From contig NZ_JBHLWI010000013.1 in NCBI RefSeq assembly GCF_042432905.1, positions 1 through 64,000 of the forward strand: a stretch of 64,000 nt of DNA, read 5' to 3'. Below, piece by piece: positions 26,323-35,523 of the stretch. How positions within the stretch are numbered: position 1 is the stretch's first letter; each line of letters begins with the position of its first letter. The notes under the pieces are model-generated. The model ran no database searches. It had not been told where the DNA came from and was given only the letters and a program-made list of their open reading frames with translations. The translations under genes were made by a program, and so were the position numbers. This DNA comes from Fontibacter flavus (GTDB taxonomy: Bacteria > Bacteroidota > Bacteroidia > Cytophagales > Cyclobacteriaceae).

Positions 26323-26862
26323 TTATCTCTGGGTTCTAAAATTACGGTCGTATAACTCAATACTTTCCTTTACAATTTTATAGGCTTCTTCTTTACCCAA
26401 GAAATCCTCCACTTTTACTTCCTTGTTTTCCAGCTTTTTGTAATCTTCAAAGAATCTGTGAACCTCTTTCATCAAATGCGGAGGCAGTTCATCAATATCA
26501 CTGATATAGTTGACAGACTGATCGTCAGCCGCCACAGCAATGATTTTATCATCAGCCTCTCCACCGTCAACCATCCTCATCACACCAATGACTTTTGCTT
26601 TAACCAAGGTCATGGAAGGTATATCGATCTGGGAAATGATCAAAATATCCAAGGGGTCTTTGTCATCACAAAATGTCTGCGGGATAAAACCATAATTTGC
26701 AGGATAATGCACTGCGGAAAACAACACCCTGTCCAAAAGCAACATACCTGTTTTCTTATCGAGCTCATATTTCCCTTTGCTTCCTTTTGGAATCTCTATT
26801 ACTCCCATCACGTACTCTGGAGCTTCTTTTCCTATTTGCACATCGTGCCATGGATTGATCAT
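26323..26862 (-). CDS. ppa: Inorganic pyrophosphatase, family I
   Basis: The enzyme hydrolyses pyrophosphate to phosphate in the cytosol and pulls biosynthetic reactions forward. The substrate and metal site contains EIPKGSKGKYELDK near residues 23-36, HYPANYGFIPQT and the family signature CDDKDPLDIL with three metal-binding aspartates. The length of 179 residues is usual for bacterial family I enzymes. The start is ATG. It is a single-gene unit followed by a strong terminator and preceded by a long non-coding region. Confidence 0.96.
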   Translation of the reverse strand: MINPWHDVQIGKEAPEYVMGVIEIPKGSKGKYELDKKTGMLLLDRVLFSAVHYPANYGFIPQTFCDDKDPLDILIISQIDIPSMTLVKAKVIGVMRMVDGGEADDKIIAVAADDQSVNYISDIDELPPHLMKEVHRFFEDYKKLENKEVKVEDFLGKEEAYKIVKESIELYDRNFRTQR

Positions 26863-27304
26863 AATGAAAAACTTTAAGTTTTAAAACGGGCTGCAAATTA
26901 CGCTCAAATCGTGTTTTAACAAAACATGAAGTTGTGTTTTTGACTTTAGAAACCCTACGCAGGCTTAAAGCTATATCAATTTATCATTTTAGTTTAGTTC
27001 AAACACATGAAACTTTGCACTAGGGGGGTAAAACCTCTACCTTCACTGTCATTAAACTATAAAATCTTTAAAACTTCTTGTTTGAATGCATGGTAGTAAA
27101 AGATTTTTTTTTGAAGGGCAACTGTCTGATAATTAAAGGAGAATCACCAAATCAGTTTGCTTTGGATGTAAACAAAAACTAAATTGTTTTTAAGCTGTAA
27201 AAATTTCTTTCGATATTTGATAAAACACCGTTGAGTTACTTTGCCCAATTTTCATGAAGTAATGCTTTATCAAAAATTTAAAGTACTTAAAAAAATAAAA
27301 TCAC
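26863..27304. other. Long intergenic region between ppa and a receiver gene
   Basis: These 442 bases separate divergent genes. The sequence is AT-rich and I see no gene above 30 codons, no hairpin with a U-run and no perfect promoter pair. A 29-codon frame from the ATG at 27007 has no recognisable product. The length allows two promoters and regulatory sites or a small RNA, none of which I can locate. Confidence 0.5.
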
Positions 27305-27778
27305 ATGTCTGATACCCCTCAAAAGCCAATAAGGATTTTATATATAGATGACGAAGAGATAAATCTGCAAGCTTTTAAATCGACCTTTAAAAGGGACTTC
27401 AAAATTCTTGTGGCTCTATCGGCAAAGGAAGCTAGAGAAATCTTAAAAGAGCAAGAGGTGGACATCATTATTACGGATCAAAGAATGCCTGTCGAAACCG
27501 GATTGGATTTCTTGGTTTCAATAATGCCTAATTACCATGATCCAATTAGAATTCTTTTAACTGCTTATACGGACATTCAGGTAGTATCAGACGCTATCCA
27601 AAAAGGGATTATCTATCATTATTTAACAAAGCCCTGGGATGAAGATTATTTGCGTAACATCATCCACAATGCTTATGAGGTCTATAATTTGAGACAGGAA
27701 AATCTCAAATTAAAAAGGGAGCTTGCTATAGCTAAGGATCAACTGGATAAAATTTCAGGGCAGAATCAACTATCCTAA
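27305..27778 (+). CDS. Single-domain response regulator with C-terminal coiled coil
   Basis: The receiver domain covers residues 9-125: acidic pocket IDDEE, phospho-acceptor in IIITDQRMP near residue 59, conserved threonine in LLTAYTD and lysine in YLTKPW. The chain then continues only 30 residues as a helical, coiled-coil segment (NLRQENLKLKRELAIAKDQL). There is no DNA-binding or enzyme domain, so it probably signals by protein contact. The receiver type resembles those joined to HD-GYP or kinase modules. No kinase gene lies nearby. The 3' end overlaps the convergent ald gene by four bases. Confidence 0.88.
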   Translation: MSDTPQKPIRILYIDDEEINLQAFKSTFKRDFKILVALSAKEAREILKEQEVDIIITDQRMPVETGLDFLVSIMPNYHDPIRILLTAYTDIQVVSDAIQKGIIYHYLTKPWDEDYLRNIIHNAYEVYNLRQENLKLKRELAIAKDQLDKISGQNQLS

Positions 27779-28989
27779 TACCTAGCAGCTAGTAAAAGCT
27801 GCAGCTCTTTATGAGGCATGGAGAATTTTCTGGCCAAATAGGCATTGGTCAAGCTTCCCCTGTAGGTATACACACCTTTCATAAACCATTTATAATTAAA
27901 GATCATCTCTTCCGCACCTCTGAGATCAGCCATTTGAAGCACAATTGGAGTAAATATATTGCTTAGCGCCACTGATGCTGTACGGGCAACCCTTGATGGA
28001 ATATTTGGCACGCAATAATGGATTATCCCGTGCTTTGTGAAAGTTGGTTTGTCATGGGAAGTCATTTCTGCGGTTTCTATACAGCCTCCCTGATCAATGC
28101 TCACATCGATAATGATACTTCCTTCCATCATACCCGCCACCATCTCCTCACTGACCACAATCTTATTTTTACCTTTTTCAGCCCTCAATGCACCAATCAC
28201 AACATCGGCTTCCTTGAGCGCTTGCCCCAAAGTATAATTATCAATGGTTGAGGTATAAACCTGCTGGCCTAATAACTGCTTTATCCTTCTTAACTTATAA
28301 ATATGATTATCAAAAACCTTGATACTTGCTCCTAATCCAAGGGCTGTTCTTGCGGTATATTCTGCTACAGTTCCAGCACCTATGATGACCACCTCTGTAG
28401 GTGGCACACCGGTAATACCACCCAAAATCAGTCCTTTGCCGTCATTCACACTGCTCAAATATTCCGCTGCAATCAGCATCACCGTGCTACCGGCAATCTC
28501 ACTCATAGCCCTTACAACTGGCATCCCACCCACCTTATCTTCCAGATTTTCAAAAGCTACAGAAGTAATTCGTTTTTTATTCAGCGCATGTACATAATCC
28601 GCATGTTGCTTTCCTAACTGCAAAGCCGAAATAAGGCAGGCTCCAGGCCTCATATATTCAATCTCCTCTGGAGTTGGCGGTTCAACTTTAAAAATCACTT
28701 CTGCATCATAGGCCTCTTTAGCTGAATAAACGACTTTTGCTCCTGCGTCGGAATATTCTTGGTCTGAAAACTTGGATAGGAGCCCCGCATTGGATTCGAC
28801 TATCACCTGTTGGCCATTATTGACTAAAAGTTTAACAGCCTCCGGAGTAAATACTACTCTTTTTTCCTGAGCGGCTATTTCCTTTGGCAATCCTATCACC
28901 AAAGAATTTTTAGCTGATTTCACCTTTGCAGGTGCTTCCTTTGGGTAAATCCCAATTCCTTCTGTTAACTCAACCATACTTTTCGCCAT
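27775..28989 (-). CDS. ald: Alanine dehydrogenase / PntA-like protein
   Basis: This enzyme family converts alanine and NAD to pyruvate, ammonia and NADH. The N-terminal domain shows GLPKEIAAQEKRVVFTP with the substrate-binding arginine/lysine and the VIFKVEPPTPEE region. The Rossmann domain has the VVIIGAGTVAEYTARTALGL loop near residues 205-224 and the catalytic-region segment IIDVSIDQGGCIE. The N-terminus carries about 25 extra residues compared with common Ald proteins, and the C-terminal end is also family-specific for Bacteroidota. The length is 404 residues. The start overlaps tsaE by 20 bases, so it is third in a porX-tsaE-ald unit. Confidence 0.9.
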   Translation of the reverse strand: MAKSMVELTEGIGIYPKEAPAKVKSAKNSLVIGLPKEIAAQEKRVVFTPEAVKLLVNNGQQVIVESNAGLLSKFSDQEYSDAGAKVVYSAKEAYDAEVIFKVEPPTPEEIEYMRPGACLISALQLGKQHADYVHALNKKRITSVAFENLEDKVGGMPVVRAMSEIAGSTVMLIAAEYLSSVNDGKGLILGGITGVPPTEVVIIGAGTVAEYTARTALGLGASIKVFDNHIYKLRRIKQLLGQQVYTSTIDNYTLGQALKEADVVIGALRAEKGKNKIVVSEEMVAGMMEGSIIIDVSIDQGGCIETAEMTSHDKPTFTKHGIIHYCVPNIPSRVARTASVALSNIFTPIVLQMADLRGAEEMIFNYKWFMKGVYTYRGSLTNAYLARKFSMPHKELQLLLAARY

Positions 28990-29413
28990 TTATGACTCTT
29001 TCTAAAATGATTGTCCTGGATTCATCCTCTTCAGCTTTGATGCTAATAAGAATAAAATTTTCAGGAACATACTCCGGTATACGCTCTGCCCATTCCAACC
29101 AACAATTGTGCCCACTGTAAAAATACTCATCAATTCCGATTTCCAGTACTTCTTCCGATTCTTCTATCCTGTAAAAGTCAAAGTGGTAAAAAATCTTCCC
29201 TTTATCATTTCTATATTCATTGACAATGGAGAAAGTTGGGCTCGAAACAGGATCTACTATTCCATTTTTTTTTGCTATGGCTCTGATCAGTGTGGTCTTG
29301 CCTGCCCCCATCTGCCCCTTGAACACCCAAATCTTCTCCTCTCCACAGTAGGATATGATTTCTTGTGCAACAATATCAAGTTGTTGAAGGGATTGACAAT
29401 GAATTGTTTTCAA
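28970..29413 (-). CDS. tsaE: tRNA threonylcarbamoyladenosine biosynthesis ATPase TsaE
   Basis: TsaE is the ATPase partner of TsaB-TsaD in making the t6A modification at position 37 of ANN-decoding tRNAs. The P-loop GQMGAGKTTLI is near residues 34-44, followed by SSPTFSIVNEY and HFDFYRIEESEE, both characteristic. The length of 147 residues is standard. The start is a TTG at 29413, five bases past the porX stop; no ATG is available before the P-loop. The 3' end overlaps ald by 20 bases. This position makes it co-transcribed with porX and ald. Confidence 0.93.
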   Translation of the reverse strand: MKTIHCQSLQQLDIVAQEIISYCGEEKIWVFKGQMGAGKTTLIRAIAKKNGIVDPVSSPTFSIVNEYRNDKGKIFYHFDFYRIEESEEVLEIGIDEYFYSGHNCWLEWAERIPEYVPENFILISIKAEEDESRTIILERVINGEKYG

Positions 29414-29418
29414 GACTT

Positions 29419-30978
29419 TTAATTATTCTTTGGTACCAGATGGACAATCGGAACAATCATCTCCTCCAAAGATACGCCTCCATGCTGAAAGGTATCTTTG
29501 TAGAAATTTACATAATAATTGTAATTATTAGGATATGCAAAGAAATAATCTTCCATCGCAAAAACATAACTCGTGGAAACATTAAATTTGGGAAGCTTGG
29601 CTTCTTCAGGTTTGAGCACCTCAAAAACTTTACCTCTCTCGTAATTTAAATTTTTTCCCTGTTTGTACCTTAGATTGGTCGTAACATTCTTGTCACCAAT
29701 GATTTTATAAGGTCTATTGACCCTTTTTGTTCCATGGTCGGTAGTTACAATCACCTCTCCTTTGACGTCATTGATCTTTTTGAATAATTCAAACAATGAG
29801 GAATGCTCAAACCAGCTTTTGGTCAGAGAACGATAGGCAGATTCATTAGGAGCAAGCTCTTTGATCATTTTCATATCTGTCCTTGCATGGGACATCATAT
29901 CCACAAAATTGTAGACCAATACATTCAGGTCATTGTTCAATAAATTATGAAATTGGTCCACAACTGCCTTTCCCTGGTAAGCTTGAAGGATTTTATGATA
30001 ACTGAATTTAATATTTAACCTGTTTTTATGAAGATTTTCACCCAAAAATTCCTCTTCATTATTGTTCTTACCTTCTTCCGTGTCTTCGCCTTCCCACAAT
30101 TCGGGATGAAACCTCGCCATTTCTGAGGGCATCAGCCCGCTAAAAAGTGCATTTCTGGCATATGCGGTAGTTGTGGGTAAAATACTGAAATAAGTACCAT
30201 CTTCCTGCACGTTGAAATAATTGGAAATCAAGGGTTTTAAAATCTCCCATTGATCCAATCTCAGGTTATCAATGACCACAAAAAACAAAGGTTTACCTTC
30301 CTTGACATGAGGAAAGACTTTTTCCTTCATCAGCTTATTGGATAGAATAGGCGCATTGGCTTTTGGATCATTAAGCCAATCCAGGTAATTGTTTTTGATA
30401 AACTTAGCAAAAGTGGAATTAGCCTCTGTTTTTTGAGTTTCCAAAACCTCCTGCATGCTTTTATTTTCCGTCTTGTCTATCTCCAGCTCCCAATAGGTAA
30501 GACGCTTATAAATATCTACCCATTCCTGATAAGTCGAAGCTTCATCACAGGCCATACTGATATGCATAAAATCCTGCCGATAAGACAAATTGGTCTTTTC
30601 GGAGATTAGCTGCTTGTTTTGAAGGATTTTTTTGACCGACAACAAAATCTGATTGGGGTTGATAGGCTTGATCAGGTAATCTGCGATCTGCCCTCCAATG
30701 GCATCATCCATAATGTGCTCCTCCTCACTTTTGGTAATCATAACTACCGGTATCTGAGGCTTAAGCATTTTGATCTGCTGAAGCGTCTCGAGTCCTGTCA
30801 TTCCCGGCATCATTTCATCTAAAAAAATAACATCAAAGTTTTGCTCTTCAACCATATCTATGGCATCCAATCCACTATTGACTGTAACAATCTCGTAACC
30901 TCTTTGCTCCAAGAACAGGATATGAGGCTTCAAAAGATCTATTTCGTCATCTGCCCACAGTATTTTAGATTTTTGCAT
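29419..30978 (-). CDS. porX: PorX-type response regulator with PglZ domain
   Basis: PorX regulates type IX secretion and gliding genes in Bacteroidota together with PorY and the extracytoplasmic sigma factor SigP. The receiver domain fills residues 1-125 with the acceptor aspartate near 54 (VIFLDEMMPGMTG). The rest is a PglZ domain of the alkaline phosphatase superfamily; visible candidates for its metal and catalytic residues lie in FFVVIDNLRLDQW, TTTAYARNALFSG and VTTDHGTKRV. I chose the ATG at 30978 (MQKSKILWADDEIDLL); a 17-codon upstream extension is not needed. It is first of a porX-tsaE-ald unit and diverges from an HD hydrolase gene 51 bases away. Confidence 0.93.
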   Translation of the reverse strand: MQKSKILWADDEIDLLKPHILFLEQRGYEIVTVNSGLDAIDMVEEQNFDVIFLDEMMPGMTGLETLQQIKMLKPQIPVVMITKSEEEHIMDDAIGGQIADYLIKPINPNQILLSVKKILQNKQLISEKTNLSYRQDFMHISMACDEASTYQEWVDIYKRLTYWELEIDKTENKSMQEVLETQKTEANSTFAKFIKNNYLDWLNDPKANAPILSNKLMKEKVFPHVKEGKPLFFVVIDNLRLDQWEILKPLISNYFNVQEDGTYFSILPTTTAYARNALFSGLMPSEMARFHPELWEGEDTEEGKNNNEEEFLGENLHKNRLNIKFSYHKILQAYQGKAVVDQFHNLLNNDLNVLVYNFVDMMSHARTDMKMIKELAPNESAYRSLTKSWFEHSSLFELFKKINDVKGEVIVTTDHGTKRVNRPYKIIGDKNVTTNLRYKQGKNLNYERGKVFEVLKPEEAKLPKFNVSTSYVFAMEDYFFAYPNNYNYYVNFYKDTFQHGGVSLEEMIVPIVHLVPKNN

Positions 30979-31010
30979 AAAATTTGGTTTATTTCTTTTA
31001 AAATTATAAT

Positions 31011-31018
31011 TACTTTTG
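31011..31018 (+). promoter_or_regulatory. Candidate -7 promoter element for the HD gene
   Basis: TACTTTTG matches TAnnTTTG and lies 12 bases before the ATG at 31030, so the leader would be only a few bases. A TTTG at 30983-30986 could act as the -33 element, with a spacer of 24 bases, slightly longer than usual. Confidence 0.35.
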
Positions 31019-31029
31019 GAACCAATCAA

Positions 31030-32268
31030 ATGTCAGCGACATTGAAAAGCCACAAAATTCTCAATGACCCTGTTTATGGGTTTATTTCGATTCCGAGCGA
31101 ACTCATTTTTTCGATCATTGACCATCCTTACTTCCAAAGGTTACGTCGAATCAAGCAGCTTGGTTTAACTGACTTTGTCTATCCAGGTGCTTTACATACC
31201 AGGTTTCACCACGCCCTTGGGGCTATGCACCTGATGAGCATCACCCTGGACAATCTGAGGAATAAAGGAAATGAAATCTCTGATGAAGAATATGAAGCTT
31301 CATTGATTGCCATTTTACTTCATGATATTGGCCATGGCCCTTTCTCCCATGCCCTTGAATTCAGTCTGCTTCAAAACATCCCACACGAATCTCTATCTCT
31401 GCTCATCATAGAGGAACTGAACCGTGAGTTCAATGGACAACTGGATCTGGCTTTAAGAATTTTCAGAAATGAATATGAGAGAAAATTCTTCCATCAATTG
31501 GTATCCAGTCAGTTGGATATAGACAGGCTGGATTACTTACAAAGAGACTGTTACTTCACAGGCGTGTCTGAAGGCACGATCGGAGCAGACAGAATCATAA
31601 AAATGATGGATATCAAAAACGATCAATTGGTCGTTGAAGAGAAAGGATTGTACAGCATTGAGAATTTTCTTAGCGCAAGAAGATTGATGTATTGGCAGGT
31701 TTATTTGCATAAAACCACTGTCAGTGCTGAAAAAATGCTGATCAACCTGATCACCAGAGCCAAAGAAGTGCAGCAAACCAAAGGAAAGCTTAAAGCAACT
31801 GAAGATCTTCTTCATTTTCTGGAAAATGATTTCAGGTTATACGACTTCAAAAATTCTCCTGAATTACTCAAAATTTTCCTTGGGTTGGATGATTTCGATA
31901 TATGGGGAGCAATCAAACTGTGGAAAAATGAATCAGATTATATTTTAAGGAATATTTCTGAAATGTTTTTGCAGAGAAAGTTGTTCAAAATAAATCTCAG
32001 AAACGAGGAATTTACGGAAACAGAACTTGAGGCTCTCCGTAAAAAAACAAAAAAGAAATTAGGGGTTCCAGATAATCACTTACATTACTTCTTTACCCAC
32101 GGCAGCATCAGTAATCATGCCTATCTGGCTAAGGAAAGAATCCTCATTTTAACAAAAAAGGGGAAAATCATCGATGTCGCACAGGCAGCAGATTTACCGA
32201 ACATTAAGGCCATGAGTAAAATTGTCAAGAAACATTATTTCTGCCAGGCCAAAAACTTAATTTTGTAG
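31030..32268 (+). CDS. HD-domain phosphohydrolase (dNTPase-like)
   Basis: The metal-binding HD signature is present as RFHHALGAMHLM near residue 60 and LLHDIGHGPFSHALE near 100, followed by DIDRLDYLQRDCY near 170. This is the layout of SAMHD1/dGTPase-like enzymes that cut deoxynucleoside triphosphates. A C-terminal region of about 130 residues is helical and family-specific. I chose the ATG at 31030; the open frame extends 63 codons upstream, but into the porX gene on the other strand. Relatives often sit beside porX and lpxD in Bacteroidota. It is first of a run with lpxD 20 bases downstream. The substrate is inferred only. Confidence 0.88.
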   Translation: MSATLKSHKILNDPVYGFISIPSELIFSIIDHPYFQRLRRIKQLGLTDFVYPGALHTRFHHALGAMHLMSITLDNLRNKGNEISDEEYEASLIAILLHDIGHGPFSHALEFSLLQNIPHESLSLLIIEELNREFNGQLDLALRIFRNEYERKFFHQLVSSQLDIDRLDYLQRDCYFTGVSEGTIGADRIIKMMDIKNDQLVVEEKGLYSIENFLSARRLMYWQVYLHKTTVSAEKMLINLITRAKEVQQTKGKLKATEDLLHFLENDFRLYDFKNSPELLKIFLGLDDFDIWGAIKLWKNESDYILRNISEMFLQRKLFKINLRNEEFTETELEALRKKTKKKLGVPDNHLHYFFTHGSISNHAYLAKERILILTKKGKIIDVAQAADLPNIKAMSKIVKKHYFCQAKNLIL

Positions 32269-32287
32269 CAAAAAGCCTTCTTATCAA

Positions 32288-33310
32288 ATGGAATTCACTT
32301 TAAATCAAATAGCGGCCATTCTACAAGGAAAAGTTGAAGGAGATGGAGACCAAATAGTAAACCGCTTGGATAAAATACAGGATGGGCAACCAGGAGGCAT
32401 CAGCTTTTTGGCCAATGAAAAATATGAGCAATTCATTTATGAAACCGGATCTACTGCCGTAATTGTGTCTGACAAGTTCAAACCTAGTAAGCCAATTTCA
32501 TGTAGTTTGATAAGGGTCAAGAATGCCTATACAGGTTTTACACAGTTATTGGAAGCTTATGCACAACTAACCAAAACAAGTAAAGTCGGCATCGAACAAC
32601 CTTCCTATTTTGACACTTCCAGTACTCAGGGAGACGGTGCATATAGGGCTGCATTCTCATATGTGGGTAAAAATTGTACAATTGGCAAAGAAGTCAAAAT
32701 TTATCCGCATGTTTCAATTGGTGATAATGTAAAGATAGGTGACCATACGATTATACATGCAGGGGTGAAAATATGTAATAGCACCATTATAGGCAGTTAT
32801 TGCGAGATCCATCCAGGGGCAGTGATCGGCTCAGATGGGTTCGGTTTTGCACCTCAGGAAGATGGGAGTTACAAAACCATCCCTCAAATCGGCAATGTGA
32901 TCATTGAAGATCATGTCAGCATCGGTGCCAATACAACCATTGATTGCGCTACCATGGGAAGCACCTTGATCAAAAAGGGAGCAAAAATAGACAATCTCGT
33001 CCAAATCGCCCATAATGTAGTGGTCGGCGAACATACCGTAATCGCATCCCAAACAGGCATCTCAGGATCAAGCGAAATTGGCAATCATTGCGTCATTGCA
33101 GGACAGGCCGGTATTGTGGGGCATATCAAAATAGCAGACCGTACTACAATTGGTGCTAAAACAGGAATTTCAAGGAACGTAACCACACCTGGCAAGACCC
33201 TCTTTGGGCTTATTGCATTTGACATTAAAGACTTTCTGAAATCCTACTCCATCTTTAAAAATCTTCCACAACTTCAGGATAGAATCAAAGAACTGGAAAA
33301 AAAACAATAA
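32288..33310 (+). CDS. lpxD: UDP-3-O-acylglucosamine N-acyltransferase LpxD
   Basis: LpxD adds the second acyl chain to UDP-3-O-acyl-glucosamine in the cytosol, the third step of lipid A synthesis. The N-terminal uridine-binding domain (residues 1-100) precedes a left-handed beta helix made of hexapeptide repeats (about 105-300). It includes the HNVVVGEHTVIASQTGISGS stretch with the catalytic histidine region. A C-terminal helical bundle carries KNLPQLQDRIKELEKK. The length of 340 residues is standard. It lies 20 bases after the HD gene and 39 bases before lpxC/fabZ. Confidence 0.96.
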   Translation: MEFTLNQIAAILQGKVEGDGDQIVNRLDKIQDGQPGGISFLANEKYEQFIYETGSTAVIVSDKFKPSKPISCSLIRVKNAYTGFTQLLEAYAQLTKTSKVGIEQPSYFDTSSTQGDGAYRAAFSYVGKNCTIGKEVKIYPHVSIGDNVKIGDHTIIHAGVKICNSTIIGSYCEIHPGAVIGSDGFGFAPQEDGSYKTIPQIGNVIIEDHVSIGANTTIDCATMGSTLIKKGAKIDNLVQIAHNVVVGEHTVIASQTGISGSSEIGNHCVIAGQAGIVGHIKIADRTTIGAKTGISRNVTTPGKTLFGLIAFDIKDFLKSYSIFKNLPQLQDRIKELEKKQ

Positions 33311-33349
33311 CTTTACAGCCAAATTACCAAAGAATAGATTGAAAATCGG

Positions 33350-34744
33350 ATGAGGGTAAAGCAACATACCATTAAGAAACAAGTAACTGTATCAGGTGTA
33401 GGCCTTCATACAGGAGTAATTTCAAACCTTACATTCCTTCCTGCACCACCTAATCACGGCTTTAAGTTCCAAAGAATAGATTTGGAAGGAAATCCAATAA
33501 TTGATGCAGACGTGGACAATGTAGTCGATGTTTCCAGAGGGACAACTTTGGAACAAAGTGGCGCAAGGGTCTTCACTGTTGAGCACGTCCTGGCTGCATT
33601 AGTAGGATTGGAAATTGACAATGTCCTCATGCAGCTTGACGGTCCAGAACCACCAATCATGGATGGTTCATCAATACAGTTTATTGAAGTTTTGGAAGAT
33701 GCCGGTCTGGAAGAACAAAATGCTTTGAGAAGATTTTTTGAAGTACCTGAAAGCATCACATACAGGGATCCTGCCAGAGAGGTAGAGCTTGCAGCCCTCC
33801 CACTTGATGATTATCGGGTAACAGTGATGGTTGACTACAATTCTCCAGTATTAGGAAGTCAACATGCCTCCATCACCAATATCAGTCAGTTTAAATCAGA
33901 GATCGCATCATGTAGGACTTTCTGTTTCCTTCATGAACTGGAAATGCTTTACAACCAAAATCTGATCAAAGGTGGTGACCTGAACAATGCCATAGTGGTC
34001 GTAGATAGGGTTGTAGAAGATTCTGAATTGGAACATTTGGCAAAAATGTTCAATAAGCAAAAAGTTGAAGTTAGAAAAGAAGGTATCCTCAATAATGTTG
34101 ACCTAAGGTATAAAAACGAACCGGCAAGACATAAATTATTGGACGTGGTAGGAGATCTTGCTTTGGTAGGCAGACCGTTGAAGGCTCAGATTTTGGCAGC
34201 AAGACCTGGACATGCTGCTAATGTTGCCTTTGCCAAGAAGCTCAAAAGAGCTTGGGAAAAAATCGGACCTAACCATATCCCTCATTATGACCCGAAATTA
34301 CCTCCGGTGATGGACATCAACCAAATCAGTAACATCCTTCCGCATAGGTATCCATTCCAACTTTTAGACAAAGTCATATATTTGGATGATACTGTCGTGG
34401 CAGGGGTGAAAAATGTTACCATCAATGAACCTTTCTTTATGGGGCATTTCCCAAACAACCCTGTCATGCCAGGAGTTCTACAGGTGGAAGCAATGGCACA
34501 AACCGGCGGAATTCTGGTTTTAAGTTCTGTTGAAGATCCTGAAAATTACTGGACCTACTTTTTGGGAATTGAAAGTTGTAAATTCAGAAAGATGGTTTTA
34601 CCTGGGGACACCTTGGTTTTCAAATGTGAGTTACTTGCCCCAATCAGACGCGGTATAGCCAAAATGAAAGGCGAAGCTTTTGTAGGAAACACACTTGTTT
34701 GTGAGGCCGTTATGACAGCAAGTATTGTTAGAAAAGAATCATGA
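33350..34744 (+). CDS. lpxC/fabZ: Bifunctional LpxC deacetylase / FabZ dehydratase
   Basis: The protein joins UDP-3-O-acyl-GlcNAc deacetylase (residues 1-305) to 3-hydroxyacyl-ACP dehydratase (about 315-464). LpxC is the committed step of lipid A synthesis, and FabZ competes for the same hydroxyacyl-ACP pool. The LpxC part has GVGLHTG, the zinc histidine in EHVLAALVGLEIDNV, and RHKLLDVVGDLALVGRP with the other zinc and catalytic residues. The FabZ part has LPHRYPFQLLDKV with the active-site histidine and GHFPNNPVMPGVLQVEAMAQ with the glutamate. This fusion is known across Bacteroidota. The stop overlaps lpxA by four bases. Confidence 0.96.
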   Translation: MRVKQHTIKKQVTVSGVGLHTGVISNLTFLPAPPNHGFKFQRIDLEGNPIIDADVDNVVDVSRGTTLEQSGARVFTVEHVLAALVGLEIDNVLMQLDGPEPPIMDGSSIQFIEVLEDAGLEEQNALRRFFEVPESITYRDPAREVELAALPLDDYRVTVMVDYNSPVLGSQHASITNISQFKSEIASCRTFCFLHELEMLYNQNLIKGGDLNNAIVVVDRVVEDSELEHLAKMFNKQKVEVRKEGILNNVDLRYKNEPARHKLLDVVGDLALVGRPLKAQILAARPGHAANVAFAKKLKRAWEKIGPNHIPHYDPKLPPVMDINQISNILPHRYPFQLLDKVIYLDDTVVAGVKNVTINEPFFMGHFPNNPVMPGVLQVEAMAQTGGILVLSSVEDPENYWTYFLGIESCKFRKMVLPGDTLVFKCELLAPIRRGIAKMKGEAFVGNTLVCEAVMTASIVRKES

Positions 34745-35520
34745 TCAGTAATTTGTCTCATATACACGAAAAAACAATCCTTGGAAAAGGTGTACAAATA
34801 GACCCTTTCACCATGATACATGAAGATGTTGAAATTGGTGATGGCACTTGGATTGGATCCAATGTCACGATATATCCAGGAGCAAGGATTGGAAAAAACT
34901 GTAAGATTTTTCCAGGTGCTGTTATTTCAGCAGTACCTCAGGATCTCAAATTCCAGGGTGAAGATTCCACTGTAGAAATTGGGGATAACACTACTATACG
35001 CGAATGCGTGACAATCAGCAGAGGTACTTTGGACAAAAGAACTACCAAAGTGGGAAGCAATTGCCTGCTTATGGCATATGTACACATTGCCCATGACTGT
35101 ATAGTAGGCAACAATGTAATTATCGCCAATGCTGTACAGGTAGCAGGACATGTATCCATTGACGACTGGGCAATTGTTGGAGGAAGCAGCGCCATACACC
35201 AATTCGTGAAAATCGGCATGCATGCGATGATATCTGGTGGTTCCTTGGTGCGAAAAGATGTGCCTCCCTTCACAAAAGCTGCCCGTGAGCCATTGAGTTA
35301 TGCAGGTGTCAATAGTCTAGGACTAAGGAGAAGAGGATTTTCAAGCGAAACCATCAGCCATATACAGGAAGTATACAGGTATCTATTCCTCAATAGCCTG
35401 AACAACAGCCGTGCACTTGAGGAAATTGAAGTGAATCTTCCTGCTACAAAAGAAAGAGACGAAATCATCAACTTCATCAGGTCCTCTGAGAGAGGTGTTA
35501 TGAAGGGCTATATCAGTTAA
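34741..35520 (+). CDS. lpxA: UDP-N-acetylglucosamine acyltransferase LpxA
   Basis: LpxA attaches a hydroxyacyl chain to UDP-GlcNAc in the first step of lipid A synthesis. The left-handed beta helix is visible as hexapeptide repeats through residues 1-190 (DVEIGDGTWIGSNVTIYPGA and similar). The catalytic histidine lies in LLMAYVHIAHDCIVGNN near residue 120, and the C-terminal helical domain has the NSLGLRRRGFSSE segment. The length of 259 residues is normal. It overlaps lpxC/fabZ by four bases (ATGA) and is followed after three bases by an ABC ATPase gene, so translation is tightly linked. Confidence 0.97.
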   Translation: MISNLSHIHEKTILGKGVQIDPFTMIHEDVEIGDGTWIGSNVTIYPGARIGKNCKIFPGAVISAVPQDLKFQGEDSTVEIGDNTTIRECVTISRGTLDKRTTKVGSNCLLMAYVHIAHDCIVGNNVIIANAVQVAGHVSIDDWAIVGGSSAIHQFVKIGMHAMISGGSLVRKDVPPFTKAAREPLSYAGVNSLGLRRRGFSSETISHIQEVYRYLFLNSLNNSRALEEIEVNLPATKERDEIINFIRSSERGVMKGYIS

Positions 35521-35523
35521 CGC

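Noticed and set aside
26458..26877. 139-codon plus-strand frame opposite ppa
   Set aside because: It is antisense to a clear gene and rich in histidine and isoleucine as expected from reversed codons.
27007..27096. 29-codon frame in the long spacer before the receiver gene
   Set aside because: There is no ribosome binding signal, no homologue that I recognise and no conserved context.
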